A stretch of DNA of 22,000 bases. It comes from a virus. The stretch is from IMG/VR virus record IMGVR_UViG_3300017727_000188, positions 1-22,000 of that record. One strand, 5' to 3'. This document shows positions 8,001 to 15,726 of the stretch, one piece after another; the stretch's first letter is position 1; each line of letters begins with the position of its first letter. The position numbers and the translations under genes are program-made. The notes under the pieces are model-generated. The model ran no database searches. It saw nothing but the letters and a program-made list of their open reading frames with translations, and had not been told where the DNA came from.

Positions 8001-11000
8001 CAAGAGAGTAGTTGTAGACGCTGTAGCATGGCCACCAGCAAATCAAAAGGATCTGTATAGTTCTTTTGTTGGTGTTAATGTTGAATCTAATTACATCTAT
8101 GCAAGGAATCATTCATTCAAAACTGGTGACAATGTAGAGTATTCATTCGATGGTACTACTATCGGCGGTCTATCTGCAGCAGCAAATTATAAGGTAACTG
8201 TCCTAGATGAGAATAGATTCCTTCTGAGCGAAGCAGGAACAGCAACCACTATCAGTAGTGTAAATTTTGATAGAAAGTCATATGTAGACCTTACCAGTGT
8301 GGGTGTAGGTACTCATACATTCAAATATCCAGCAATTGCTATTACAATTGATGGTATTGTTTCTACTGGAGATACTAGCGTCACTCCTTCATATTATAAT
8401 GCTATTGGTATTCCTGTAGTTCGAGGAAGTCTTGATAATGTATTCATCAGGAATGGTGGTGTTGGATATGGCGTACCCGATGTAATTAACTATCAGAGAT
8501 CTATCGATGTTGAGGTTCAGACAGGAAAAGATGCAGATATTAGAGCTATTGTTGTTGACGGAAAGTTAACTTCAGCATATATTGCTAATTCAGGTTCAAG
8601 TTACACCTCTCCCCCAACAATCAATATTATTGGTTCAGGTAGGTTGGCAGAACTCAATCCTACTATTGTAGACGGTACTATCACAGCAGTTGATATTGTT
8701 AATGCTGGTAGTGGATATGATGAAAATACAACTATCGAAGTGATTCCAGCTGGTGTTGATGCAAAGTTAAATGCAGAAATTCATGAATGGAAATTTAATA
8801 ATGTCGAAAGATATAAAAAAGTACTTCAACTTGATAACATATCAATACCCAAAAAGGATAGACTCAATAGAGAATTAGTTCAGATCACTTCTGGAACTAG
8901 TTTAAAGGAATCTAAGGTAGTTGGTTTTTATCCTGGAGCATTTTATCGTCAATTATTAGAAGATAACGTTGATTCCAATGGAGATGAAATTACTACAGGT
9001 TTTTCACATTCCCCAATAATTGGATGGGCATATGATGGTAATCCAATCTATGGTCCGTATGGTCATGCAGTTCCACTCTTTAAAGAGGGTCAAAGCACTG
9101 GTGGAAACAAGAAAATCTTCTCAAGTTATGAAATTGATGTAGAATCTTCCGGTACACTCAGACCATCTGGATTTGCTAATGGATCTTTCACACAAGACTA
9201 TCTCTATAAAGCAAGTGGAGATCTTGACGAGTATAATGGAAGATTCTGCAAAACTCCAGAATTCCCCGAAGGAACATATGCATACTTCTCCACTATAGAC
9301 TTTGGTGGTAATCTTGCGTATCCATATATCACAAAGTCACATTATAATCAAACTGATTCCTTCAACTATAACACTTTGAACGATCAAAGTGACTCAACTC
9401 TGAATAACGGTTTGTATAAGAGAAATGTAACTTATCTTGGGTTAAATGATTTGTATAGAGAATATGCATTCTTACAAGATCCCATTTCGTCTAAGGTACA
9501 AGTCAATGTAGATGCGACTAAATCTTCTAGAATAAATTCCGTCAATGTAATTGAATCCGGCATTGATTATAAAGTTGGCGAACAAATCATTTTCAATGAA
9601 CCATCAATTGATGTAGAGATTGAGCAAGTTGTAGGACAAAATATTGTTTCTATCGGAACTAGTGATACTGTACTAAAAAATACTATTTTTAGTGTAAAAG
9701 GTAATGTGGTGACTGGTGTTACTACCATACCACATGGTTTCATTGATGGTGATATTATTGAAATTTCTGGAATTGGTTCTGCAACCTATAAAAACATTGA
9801 AGGTTTTAGAGCAGTTGGAGTAGACTCAGTATTAACAAATGTAAAAGTTGCTATTGGTGCTACTGCAGTAACAGGTATTAGCACTGTAATTTCACTACGT
9901 ACTTCTACATTCACACAAAAATTTGTAAAAGATGATATTATCAAGGTTGGTGGCGAATTATTGAAAATTGTTGATGTTGATACCGTCAATGACAAATATA
10001 AAGTTACAAGAGTCGTCAATGATAGTTCTGCTAGCACCCACTCTGTGGGAGATTTGGTAACTAAGCAACCTGTGACGTTTAATTTCCTTCTTGATAAGAA
10101 GTTAGAAAATAAGAATTTAAGTCTCCCATACAAGCAAAACTTTGAAGTTTCTGCTGTTGGTATAGGTTCTACTTATACTTCAATTGTTGTTGGACTTGCT
10201 GGAAGTTCAAATATCTTAGTTTCGATTCCAGAACGTGCAATCTATCTGAAAGACCATCAGTTTAACACTGGTGATCAATTGAGTCTAGTTTCTGTTGGAG
10301 GCACACTTCGTGCTGCTACAACTGCTGCACTCTCTCCTAACTTTGATATTTCCACAACTGATCTATTTGCAGTCAAGATAGGAACTGATTTTATTGGAAT
10401 TGCAACATCTAAAGCATTCGTTGGTATCAACTCCACTCTTTTCTTTGTCGATGCTTCCACAGGAAATAGTCATACATTAGCACAGGTAAAGGATAATCTT
10501 ACCGGTATTGCTAAGAAGGTATCTGCTAGAGTTGAAACCAGTCTGGCACATGGAGTACAAGAAGGAGATGACGTTAGATTACACATAACTCCTAATGAGG
10601 TCCAACAGTTTGTATTCAAATACAATCCAACTTTGAAAAAACTGGTTGTTGACCCCAAGACCTTTGCTCCTACTGGAATTACAACTGTAACTACATCAGA
10701 CATTACACTCGTAAATCATAAATTACAGACCGGTGATGTTGTTGCTTATGTAAATGCTGTTGGTGTTGCAACACCTCTTCAGAACAATAGAGAGTATCAT
10801 GTTGTTAAGATAGACGATGATACGTTTAGACTTGCAGAAACAAACTTTGATGCAAGAGCATTCCCCTACCAAAACATTACTATAACTGAACAAGGACACG
10901 GAAATCATGAAGTTTCAAAGGTAAATCCAAAGTTAGACGTTATAAATGGTGGAAGATTTGCAATGAATACTGGAGATACAAGTCTCTCAGGATTTGATAT

Positions 11001-14000
11001 CAATTTCTATAACGATAGAGAGTTCCAATCTAGATACGAATCTACTCTTATTACTAGAGATGGAACAATTGGTGATGGAAGTCCTACCACACAAATTATA
11101 GTTGATATTAACAAAAATCTCTCATCTAATTTCTATTACAGACTTGAGGGGGATGATACCAACTATACAGATACATATCCAACATCTGCAAATGAGACTG
11201 TAAGAAATTATTCTAATATTCGTATAGTAGATTCCAAGTTCAATCAGAACTATAAAGTTGCATCAATTGGAGTAGGCACTGATTACTCCTTTGGATTTAC
11301 TTTAGTTGGTGCTGCTGAGACAAACTCATACACTCGTGCGGGATACAGCACTGGATTCTATTCTACTAGTTCTCCAACTGCAATTGGTGGAATTCATTCA
11401 ACCAGAGTCGTAAATGCCGGTATTAATGTCAAAGATTTCCCAGCAATTACATCCATAGGAACTACCACAGGTATTTCTGCAGAATTAGAGTTATCTAACA
11501 CAGATATTGGTCAAATCTTAGATGGGATGGTTTCTTATCCTGGTATTGAATTCTCAGAAGATAATACAATTAAACCAAAAGCAGATAGTTCTCTTGTCAT
11601 GAGACTAAAGAATATCAGAACGCTGAAGGGAGTTGGTATTGTTACTGCTGGAACTAATTACAATGTTCCACCAAAGGTAATTGCAATTGGAAATGATAGT
11701 ATCATTACAAAAACAAAACTCGTAGGTGGTTCTGTTTCAGAAGTTGAAGTTATTTCTAGTGACAGTAACCTGGAAGAAAATCTTGAAATTATTGCAACTG
11801 ATAACTCAAATGGAGTTGGAGTTGTTGGTGCTAATTCTGCCAACCTTGTAAATGAACTTCTACTTAGAGCACCAAACATTGGATTTGGAGTCACTAATCC
11901 ATTCCCATTTGAAATTGGAGATCAAATTTTTGTAGAGAATGTTCAGATCACTAATGGTCCTCTTGCAGATGGTTATAATTCAAGTGATTATGATTTTAGG
12001 TACTTTACAATAACTGCTCGCAACACTGCATCTGGAACTGAAAGTATCAGTTACTCAATTTCTGGTATAGGTTTTACTGGTGGAGATTATGACATTGCTC
12101 AGAATGCACAATTTGGTAGAATTATAAAGGTAAGCGATCTAGCAACATTCGTTCCACAATTCCAACCTATAAGATTTGCCGAAGGTGAAAAAGTTGTTGA
12201 CATTAACGATCCAAATACGTTTGGTATTGTAGCAAAGAATGGATGGGATGAAGAATCAGGTATACTAAGACTGAATGGAGTTATTGGTAACTTCACTGAA
12301 TCATCAGTTGTTCGTGGTGCTGTAGGTAACTTTAAGGCAACTATTTCAGAAGTAAAAGAATCTGATATAGATTTAAATGTAGGAAGTGTTTCATGTGATA
12401 ATGGAATATGGACGGATGATGTTGGTAAATTGAATGATAGTCTCCAAAGACTTCACGACAATGACTATTATCAAAGATTCTCTTATAGTATTCGTGGTGA
12501 AATTGAATTAGATAAGTGGAAAGAGACAGTTGATAGTCTAGACCACACTGCTGGTTATAAGAATTTCTCAGATTTGCAGATTATTACATTACCAGAGACG
12601 GGAGCAAGAGTAAAACAACCCGAACAAGAACTCAACCTCAAGGTTGAAATTAATAGTAATTCATCAGTGCATACAAAATTAAGTTATGATCTTGCATCTG
12701 AAGATACAGATTCTACAGGTCTTTCAAAAATCATCAAATTTGATTCTAAGATAATCACAGATTATAATGAATCTATAACCAATAAAGTTTTGATGATTGA
12801 CGATATCAGTCCTCAGTTTAATGGTGTTGGAAACTCTGCCGGTCAACTTGTTGGTCTGAGCACTTTTGCCATATTTAATGATGGTAATTCATTACTCCAC
12901 CATTCGGTCAATCCTACAACTGGTATCGGTGCTAGTACAATTACAATTACAGAGCACAATTTTAACACTGGTGAAGAACTTGTATACGATCCGACAAATG
13001 CCGGTATCAATACTGGATCTTCTCTGAGTATTACATCTCTTAATGTTCCTGGTATTGGTGTTACTACTCTCCTTCCTCAGAGAGTATTTGCAATAAAAAT
13101 CAACAAGAATGAATTTAAAGTTGCTGTTGCAGCAACAGAAGCAATTAATGGAAACCATGTAACATTTACCAATACTGCTGGAATTGGTCTTACTCAATCA
13201 TTCTCAACAGAGGGTGATCTTGCAACTACTAGAAGCATAATCACGATTGATAATGTCGTTCAAAGTCCTATTGCGGTAAAACCAGTAGGAGTTGCTATCA
13301 CTATGACAGAGGCAGTTGGAATTGGTTCAACTCAAATTACAGTCAGTGATGTATCAAAGATTGCAGGTAAGTCTTTACTTCGATTTGGAACTGGTGAAAT
13401 CGTCAAAGTGGATCTGGTTGGGGCAGGTAATGTCCTTGATATCCAACGTGGGACAATGGGCACTAGTGCTGCAGCATATGCCGTTGGAACAGCTAGTAGC
13501 GTGGTCTCAGGCGATTATAGACTCAAGCAGGGTACACTTTATTTAAATGACGCACCATACGGACCTACAGGCATTGGATCGTTAACTACCCGGTCCTCTT
13601 TCTCAGGTAGAATATTCTATAAATTATCATACAATCAAAATTACATTTTCGACGATATCTCAGACTCCTTCGATGGTACTAGCGATCAGTTCTCTATCAT
13701 CAGTAGTGGTGTTGCGGTAACTGGTATCACTACCAGTCATGGTGCAGTTCTGATTAACAATATCTTCCAAAAACCATTCTTAACACCAATTGGTTCTGTC
13801 TTAGTCGCTAATTATGAGATTGAGAAAACTGTGAGTGGAGAAGATATTGATTTCACCGGAACTGCAGTAGTTGGAGATCTTCCTCAGGGCGGTATAATCA
13901 ATGAGTTTGTAGTTGGAGTTGGTAGTGGTTATCAGTTCCCAACTCGTGCTATTGGTGCTGCAGTTGTAAATGGTTCTGGTGTAATCACAGGAGTCACAGT

Positions 14001-15693
14001 TGGTATTGGTAGCACCGGTATTCGTTCCGGTGGTGCTGGTCACATATTCCCGCCAAATGTTTCAATTGCTGATTCGTTGGGTGGTGGATCTGGTGCTGCA
14101 GTAACTGCAATTATTGGAACCGCTGGAACAGTTACTGGATTTAGTGTTGTATCGGGTGGTACTGGATATACTCAGGCAAATCCACCTCAAGTATTCACAG
14201 ATGAACCTGCACCATATAAAGGCATTTCACTAACTGGTAGTAGTACTGGTTCTGGTGCCGAGATAGATGTTGTTGTTGGAACTGGCGGTAGTGTAGTCAG
14301 TTTCAACATGTCCAATCGTGGTATTGGATATAAGGAAGGTGATGTTCTTACACTTCAGGGTCTTCCATTCCAGGTTGGAGTTAGTACATCCAACTTCACT
14401 GTAACTGTTAAGAATAAGTATCAGGATAAGTTCTCTGGATGGACATTTGGTCAACTTCTTGAAATGGATAACTTTAGCAATCAGTTCAATGGTGCTAAAA
14501 CTCAATTCCTTATCACTAGAACAGAAACTACTAAAGAATTCTATAGTATCGTTGCACAAGAAGGATCTGGTATTATTCTCCAAAATAACTTCTTAATTTT
14601 CTTGAATGATGTTCTCCAGAAACCAGGAATTGATTATGAATTCAATGGTGGTACGAGATTCAAGTTTAAGGAAGCACCAAAAGCAGGAAGTACCTTTAGA
14701 ATGTATTTCTATACTGGTTCTGATCAAGACTATAAAGAAATTGATGTTGATCAAACAGTTAAAGAGGGTGATACCTTAAGACTTCAAAAAGAAGACAAAA
14801 TTGGTAGTCAAGATAGAAGAACTATCTACGCATTGATTGCTTCTGATACTGTTGAGACTGAAACTTATACAGGTGTCGGTATCAACACTGATAATGCATT
14901 CCTGAGACCAGTAGAATGGACCAAGCAAACTTCTGACCTCATTATTGATGGTCTTAGAATTTCTAAGGTAAGAAATTCCCTCGAACCACTGTATTATCCG
15001 ACAACTAAAGTTATTGCTCCTGTTGGTCCTACAGACACCTCAATATATGCTGAAAATGTCTGGTCATTTGAAAATATTGATAATCTTGGACAAACACTTA
15101 ATGATGTCACAATTGTAGGGGCGATAGGAGTTGGATTAACTATTCCAGTCGTTGAAAAACTCAAGAGTGTTAGTTATGATGGTGATTTTGGACATATTAG
15201 AGATATTACAACTGCAGCATCTGGAGTCAACTCATTACCAACAGTTACATTTGACTTATTCCCATCTCCACAAATTTATGCTAAAACAGGAGCCCCAGGC
15301 ACGATTGAAAGGACTGGTATTGCTACAGGAGATTACTTCGTAGTTAGAAATACTCGTATTGGCACTGGTGTTACTTCAATCGATGGTGATGTTTCTACTA
15401 TTGTTGCAAACGGAACATCTTTTGTTGATAACGTTTATCGTGCTGCTCAGGTTGTTGCTATTGGCGGAACAGATACAATTCGGGTATCTACAAATGTTCT
15501 TTCTATTGTAGGAGTGAATACTGCTCTACCTGATACCTTCAGTATTAAAACCTACGGATCGTTCAGTTGGGGTAAGATAAATATAGGAAGTAGAAATGGA
15601 TCTCAGTTTGCATTCCAAAAAGATGATCCACTTTCTGGAATTAGTACTTCAGCACATATTTCAAGAACCACTGAATTAAAATCACAGTACTAA
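5059..15693 (+). CDS. 7: Giant gp7-position baseplate wedge/virion protein (3544 aa) with YHYH-family domain
   Basis: This single open frame fills nearly half the window and lies between gp6 and gp8, the place of gp7. Residues 1-304 support that identity: NPLFKDFLEQYYLSQESEYG (about 24-43) and ARDFYSSKGTDISLKILF with FIEV (277-304) resemble segments I recall from the C-terminal third of T4 gp7 (near SRSYDFYSTKG and EVEIEI). The remaining 3200 residues are beta-rich, low in Cys, and built from repeats. These are nine H-x-(F/L/V)-x-x-G-(D/E) modules (542-2633), about a dozen G-x-G-Y-type repeats (792-3091), three FNG/Q-x-P modules (2581-3187) and one YHYH-family domain (about 1300-1425). T4 gp7 has only about 1030 residues. 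No signal peptide or membrane segment is present. It probably extends the wedge outward, perhaps replacing peripheral T4 baseplate proteins or adding binding surfaces; that part is inference. Confidence 0.85.
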   Translation: MSDSKVKISNILESQLPEFILDDNPLFKDFLEQYYLSQESEYGTVSLGENIADLKNIDSFVNLKFTRTTPKLTKFISNDADIIEVTNHLGFLPKNGIVKINNEIFTYTGKTSYAQKVIQFDPTANTIKLSSTVGLDSFRAQTIIFDASFSSVVAGRTYYVTEVIDSSTITISDNEEALDDVLILEDTNPLGTTLPTITSFAFTGCIRGFSGIDNVTNGEYLNFNSSRSEFHDEGTPLTNLGLVFLAEFFRKYKKLFLPGIEDRQFQSVNIDNILSRARDFYSSKGTDISLKILFSVLFGKFIEVLKPFDNTIQASSANFSLSDVIVVETISGDSTKLGETTILQGSTDTPTAKGVVSRVEPVLVNGNYYYKLFFPKDAIENTFNTSKKTKVIGLGASTSTLTVDSTIGFPQNGSFLHPDNDGLTEVTYTSKSANQFFGCVGLSTTFSENDPITDGNYVFGYEDNDINKLVTMRVVGSIVGVADNKRNTSQFRKGDILSVKHLGEKVDESDVRFNRWFYNNAVITHVQKIIGTSSIETVVDHHLHLGDKVDILLKNDRTVKEANCTVSSIINRKQFSVTGNSLPFDVNTAYLVKKKLDFASTNFNEHGVLANIQNTFVDTEKNAYVAFSGLPGYDNVTVTDRAKTFGGGDINLVDNEITINNHNFENGEQLYYELTSGSSGISTGTYFASVIDTNNIKLAYSRSSVADQNHVIIAGIGLTSQHKLTPSSIFGKNIVNQNNFKRINRIPKQALDHSDIVGPIGVSLNGVEFQSPISSDSIFYGQIDKINILNAGTGYDIVNAPEIGVGDTAGSSGALLIGQFKGKVEDVILTSPGFNYIDTPIVKISGGNGTEALAEARMRGLTYIVTFVDNARTQQSDVINIPGHRFSDGEEVIYSSSGTPIGAGSTSVGFTTTRLTSGAVYFIAKVDDDHVSLSVTKEKALAKTVINMNAFGNGTHKFTSRANRKVIDRINITKSTDDFSNKRVVVDAVAWPPANQKDLYSSFVGVNVESNYIYARNHSFKTGDNVEYSFDGTTIGGLSAAANYKVTVLDENRFLLSEAGTATTISSVNFDRKSYVDLTSVGVGTHTFKYPAIAITIDGIVSTGDTSVTPSYYNAIGIPVVRGSLDNVFIRNGGVGYGVPDVINYQRSIDVEVQTGKDADIRAIVVDGKLTSAYIANSGSSYTSPPTINIIGSGRLAELNPTIVDGTITAVDIVNAGSGYDENTTIEVIPAGVDAKLNAEIHEWKFNNVERYKKVLQLDNISIPKKDRLNRELVQITSGTSLKESKVVGFYPGAFYRQLLEDNVDSNGDEITTGFSHSPIIGWAYDGNPIYGPYGHAVPLFKEGQSTGGNKKIFSSYEIDVESSGTLRPSGFANGSFTQDYLYKASGDLDEYNGRFCKTPEFPEGTYAYFSTIDFGGNLAYPYITKSHYNQTDSFNYNTLNDQSDSTLNNGLYKRNVTYLGLNDLYREYAFLQDPISSKVQVNVDATKSSRINSVNVIESGIDYKVGEQIIFNEPSIDVEIEQVVGQNIVSIGTSDTVLKNTIFSVKGNVVTGVTTIPHGFIDGDIIEISGIGSATYKNIEGFRAVGVDSVLTNVKVAIGATAVTGISTVISLRTSTFTQKFVKDDIIKVGGELLKIVDVDTVNDKYKVTRVVNDSSASTHSVGDLVTKQPVTFNFLLDKKLENKNLSLPYKQNFEVSAVGIGSTYTSIVVGLAGSSNILVSIPERAIYLKDHQFNTGDQLSLVSVGGTLRAATTAALSPNFDISTTDLFAVKIGTDFIGIATSKAFVGINSTLFFVDASTGNSHTLAQVKDNLTGIAKKVSARVETSLAHGVQEGDDVRLHITPNEVQQFVFKYNPTLKKLVVDPKTFAPTGITTVTTSDITLVNHKLQTGDVVAYVNAVGVATPLQNNREYHVVKIDDDTFRLAETNFDARAFPYQNITITEQGHGNHEVSKVNPKLDVINGGRFAMNTGDTSLSGFDINFYNDREFQSRYESTLITRDGTIGDGSPTTQIIVDINKNLSSNFYYRLEGDDTNYTDTYPTSANETVRNYSNIRIVDSKFNQNYKVASIGVGTDYSFGFTLVGAAETNSYTRAGYSTGFYSTSSPTAIGGIHSTRVVNAGINVKDFPAITSIGTTTGISAELELSNTDIGQILDGMVSYPGIEFSEDNTIKPKADSSLVMRLKNIRTLKGVGIVTAGTNYNVPPKVIAIGNDSIITKTKLVGGSVSEVEVISSDSNLEENLEIIATDNSNGVGVVGANSANLVNELLLRAPNIGFGVTNPFPFEIGDQIFVENVQITNGPLADGYNSSDYDFRYFTITARNTASGTESISYSISGIGFTGGDYDIAQNAQFGRIIKVSDLATFVPQFQPIRFAEGEKVVDINDPNTFGIVAKNGWDEESGILRLNGVIGNFTESSVVRGAVGNFKATISEVKESDIDLNVGSVSCDNGIWTDDVGKLNDSLQRLHDNDYYQRFSYSIRGEIELDKWKETVDSLDHTAGYKNFSDLQIITLPETGARVKQPEQELNLKVEINSNSSVHTKLSYDLASEDTDSTGLSKIIKFDSKIITDYNESITNKVLMIDDISPQFNGVGNSAGQLVGLSTFAIFNDGNSLLHHSVNPTTGIGASTITITEHNFNTGEELVYDPTNAGINTGSSLSITSLNVPGIGVTTLLPQRVFAIKINKNEFKVAVAATEAINGNHVTFTNTAGIGLTQSFSTEGDLATTRSIITIDNVVQSPIAVKPVGVAITMTEAVGIGSTQITVSDVSKIAGKSLLRFGTGEIVKVDLVGAGNVLDIQRGTMGTSAAAYAVGTASSVVSGDYRLKQGTLYLNDAPYGPTGIGSLTTRSSFSGRIFYKLSYNQNYIFDDISDSFDGTSDQFSIISSGVAVTGITTSHGAVLINNIFQKPFLTPIGSVLVANYEIEKTVSGEDIDFTGTAVVGDLPQGGIINEFVVGVGSGYQFPTRAIGAAVVNGSGVITGVTVGIGSTGIRSGGAGHIFPPNVSIADSLGGGSGAAVTAIIGTAGTVTGFSVVSGGTGYTQANPPQVFTDEPAPYKGISLTGSSTGSGAEIDVVVGTGGSVVSFNMSNRGIGYKEGDVLTLQGLPFQVGVSTSNFTVTVKNKYQDKFSGWTFGQLLEMDNFSNQFNGAKTQFLITRTETTKEFYSIVAQEGSGIILQNNFLIFLNDVLQKPGIDYEFNGGTRFKFKEAPKAGSTFRMYFYTGSDQDYKEIDVDQTVKEGDTLRLQKEDKIGSQDRRTIYALIASDTVETETYTGVGINTDNAFLRPVEWTKQTSDLIIDGLRISKVRNSLEPLYYPTTKVIAPVGPTDTSIYAENVWSFENIDNLGQTLNDVTIVGAIGVGLTIPVVEKLKSVSYDGDFGHIRDITTAASGVNSLPTVTFDLFPSPQIYAKTGAPGTIERTGIATGDYFVVRNTRIGTGVTSIDGDVSTIVANGTSFVDNVYRAAQVVAIGGTDTIRVSTNVLSIVGVNTALPDTFSIKTYGSFSWGKINIGSRNGSQFAFQKDDPLSGISTSAHISRTTELKSQY
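6682..12983 (+). repeat. Nine H-x-(F/L/V)-x-x-G-(D/E) repeat modules in the giant protein
   Basis: The motif begins at His 542 (HLHLGDKV), 662 (HNFENGEQL), 884 (HRFSDGEEV), 1018 (HSFKTGDNV), 1559 (HGFIDGDII), 1733 (HQFNTGDQL), 1831 (HGVQEGDDV), 1887 (HKLQTGDVV) and 2633 (HNFNTGEEL). Several copies continue with a short variable loop, a Y-x-V-x-x-x-D-x-x-x-F-x-L pair of strands and a closing G-x-H segment (seen after 1018 and 1887). DNA copies are mostly diverged, but TTTAACACTGGTGA is identical at 10261-10274 and 12961-12974. This suggests old duplication with some recent exchange, or strong constraint. Confidence 0.8.
7432..14331 (+). repeat. G-x-G-Y-type beta repeats in the giant protein
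   Basis: Short repeats of the form strand-(N/S)-x-G-x-G-Y-x-x-P-x-strand occur with Tyr (or His/Phe) at about residues 795, 834, 1137, 1182, 1220, 1504, 2201, 2958, 2995, 3037 and 3091, with a degenerate copy at 2119-2123. Clear examples are NAGTGYD, NAGSGYD, TAGTNYNVPP, GVGSGYQFP and SGGTGYTQANPP. They are often paired and linked by glycine-rich G-G-S-G-A turns (IADSLGGGSGAA). The pattern suggests a beta-solenoid or stacked beta-hairpin rod. Confidence 0.75.
8956..9333 (+). other. YHYH-family domain within the giant protein, histidines of the name motif replaced
   Basis: Residues about 1300-1425 match the pattern of the YHYH domain: SPIIGWAYDGNPIYGPYGH (1318-1336), then LDEYNGRFCKTPEFPEGTYA (about 1388-1407) and a downstream YPYI. 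In many bacterial members the segment after GTY reads HYH. Here it is Y-A-Y-F (1407-1410), so both histidines are missing. The domain's function is unknown. In this setting it is more likely structural or a binding module than an enzyme. Confidence 0.75.
12799..14633 (+). repeat. Three FNG / Q-x-P modules near the C-terminus of the giant protein
   Basis: A D-x-(I/F)-S-x-x-F-(N/D)-G motif is paired each time with a downstream hydrophobic N-x-(V/I/L)-x-Q-(K/S)-P motif. The pairs are DDISPQFNG (2581-2589) with IDNVVQSP (2730-2737), DDISDSFDG (2865-2873) with INNIFQKP (2899-2906), and DNFSNQFNG (3137-3145) with LNDVLQKPGIDY (3182-3193). The third resembles the widespread phage fibre module that ends in LNGVLQ-x-PG-x-DY and G-x-x-I-x-F-x-x-AP. 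In the first pair the two halves are about 150 residues apart because an HNFNTGEE module sits between them. Confidence 0.65.
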
Positions 15694-15699
15694 ACACAG

Positions 15700-15707
15700 T
15701 ATAAATA
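15700..15707 (+). promoter_or_regulatory. T4-type late promoter ahead of gp8
   Basis: TATAAATA is an exact match to the late promoter box recognised in T4 by gp55/gp33-modified polymerase and reported in T4-like cyanophages. It lies in the 33-base gap between the giant gene and gp8, 20 bases before ATG 15727. Transcription from it would cover gp8 and the DUF4815 gene. Confidence 0.7.
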
Positions 15708-15726
15708 ATCAAAAAATCGGACAGAC

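Noticed and set aside
9786-10133. Minus-strand open frames inside the giant gene (for example 9786-10133, 12892-13197, 14230-14583)
   Set aside because: They lie wholly opposite a clear gene with strong protein repeats, have low-complexity Ser/Thr/Asn composition and no ribosome-binding site or promoter of their own.
13316-13546. Plus-strand 76-codon frame inside the giant gene
   Set aside because: Alternative frame of the repeat region; the giant frame here encodes recognisable GIGSTQITV-type sequence and continues without a break.
13618-13625. TATAAATT resembling a late promoter within the giant gene
   Set aside because: One mismatch from the consensus, deep inside an open frame, with no gene start nearby. 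Such sequences are expected by chance in AT-rich coding DNA.
6682-14331. Repeats considered as a CRISPR-like or tandem DNA array
   Set aside because: Similarity is at protein level with irregular spacing; DNA copies are diverged and in one continuous reading frame.
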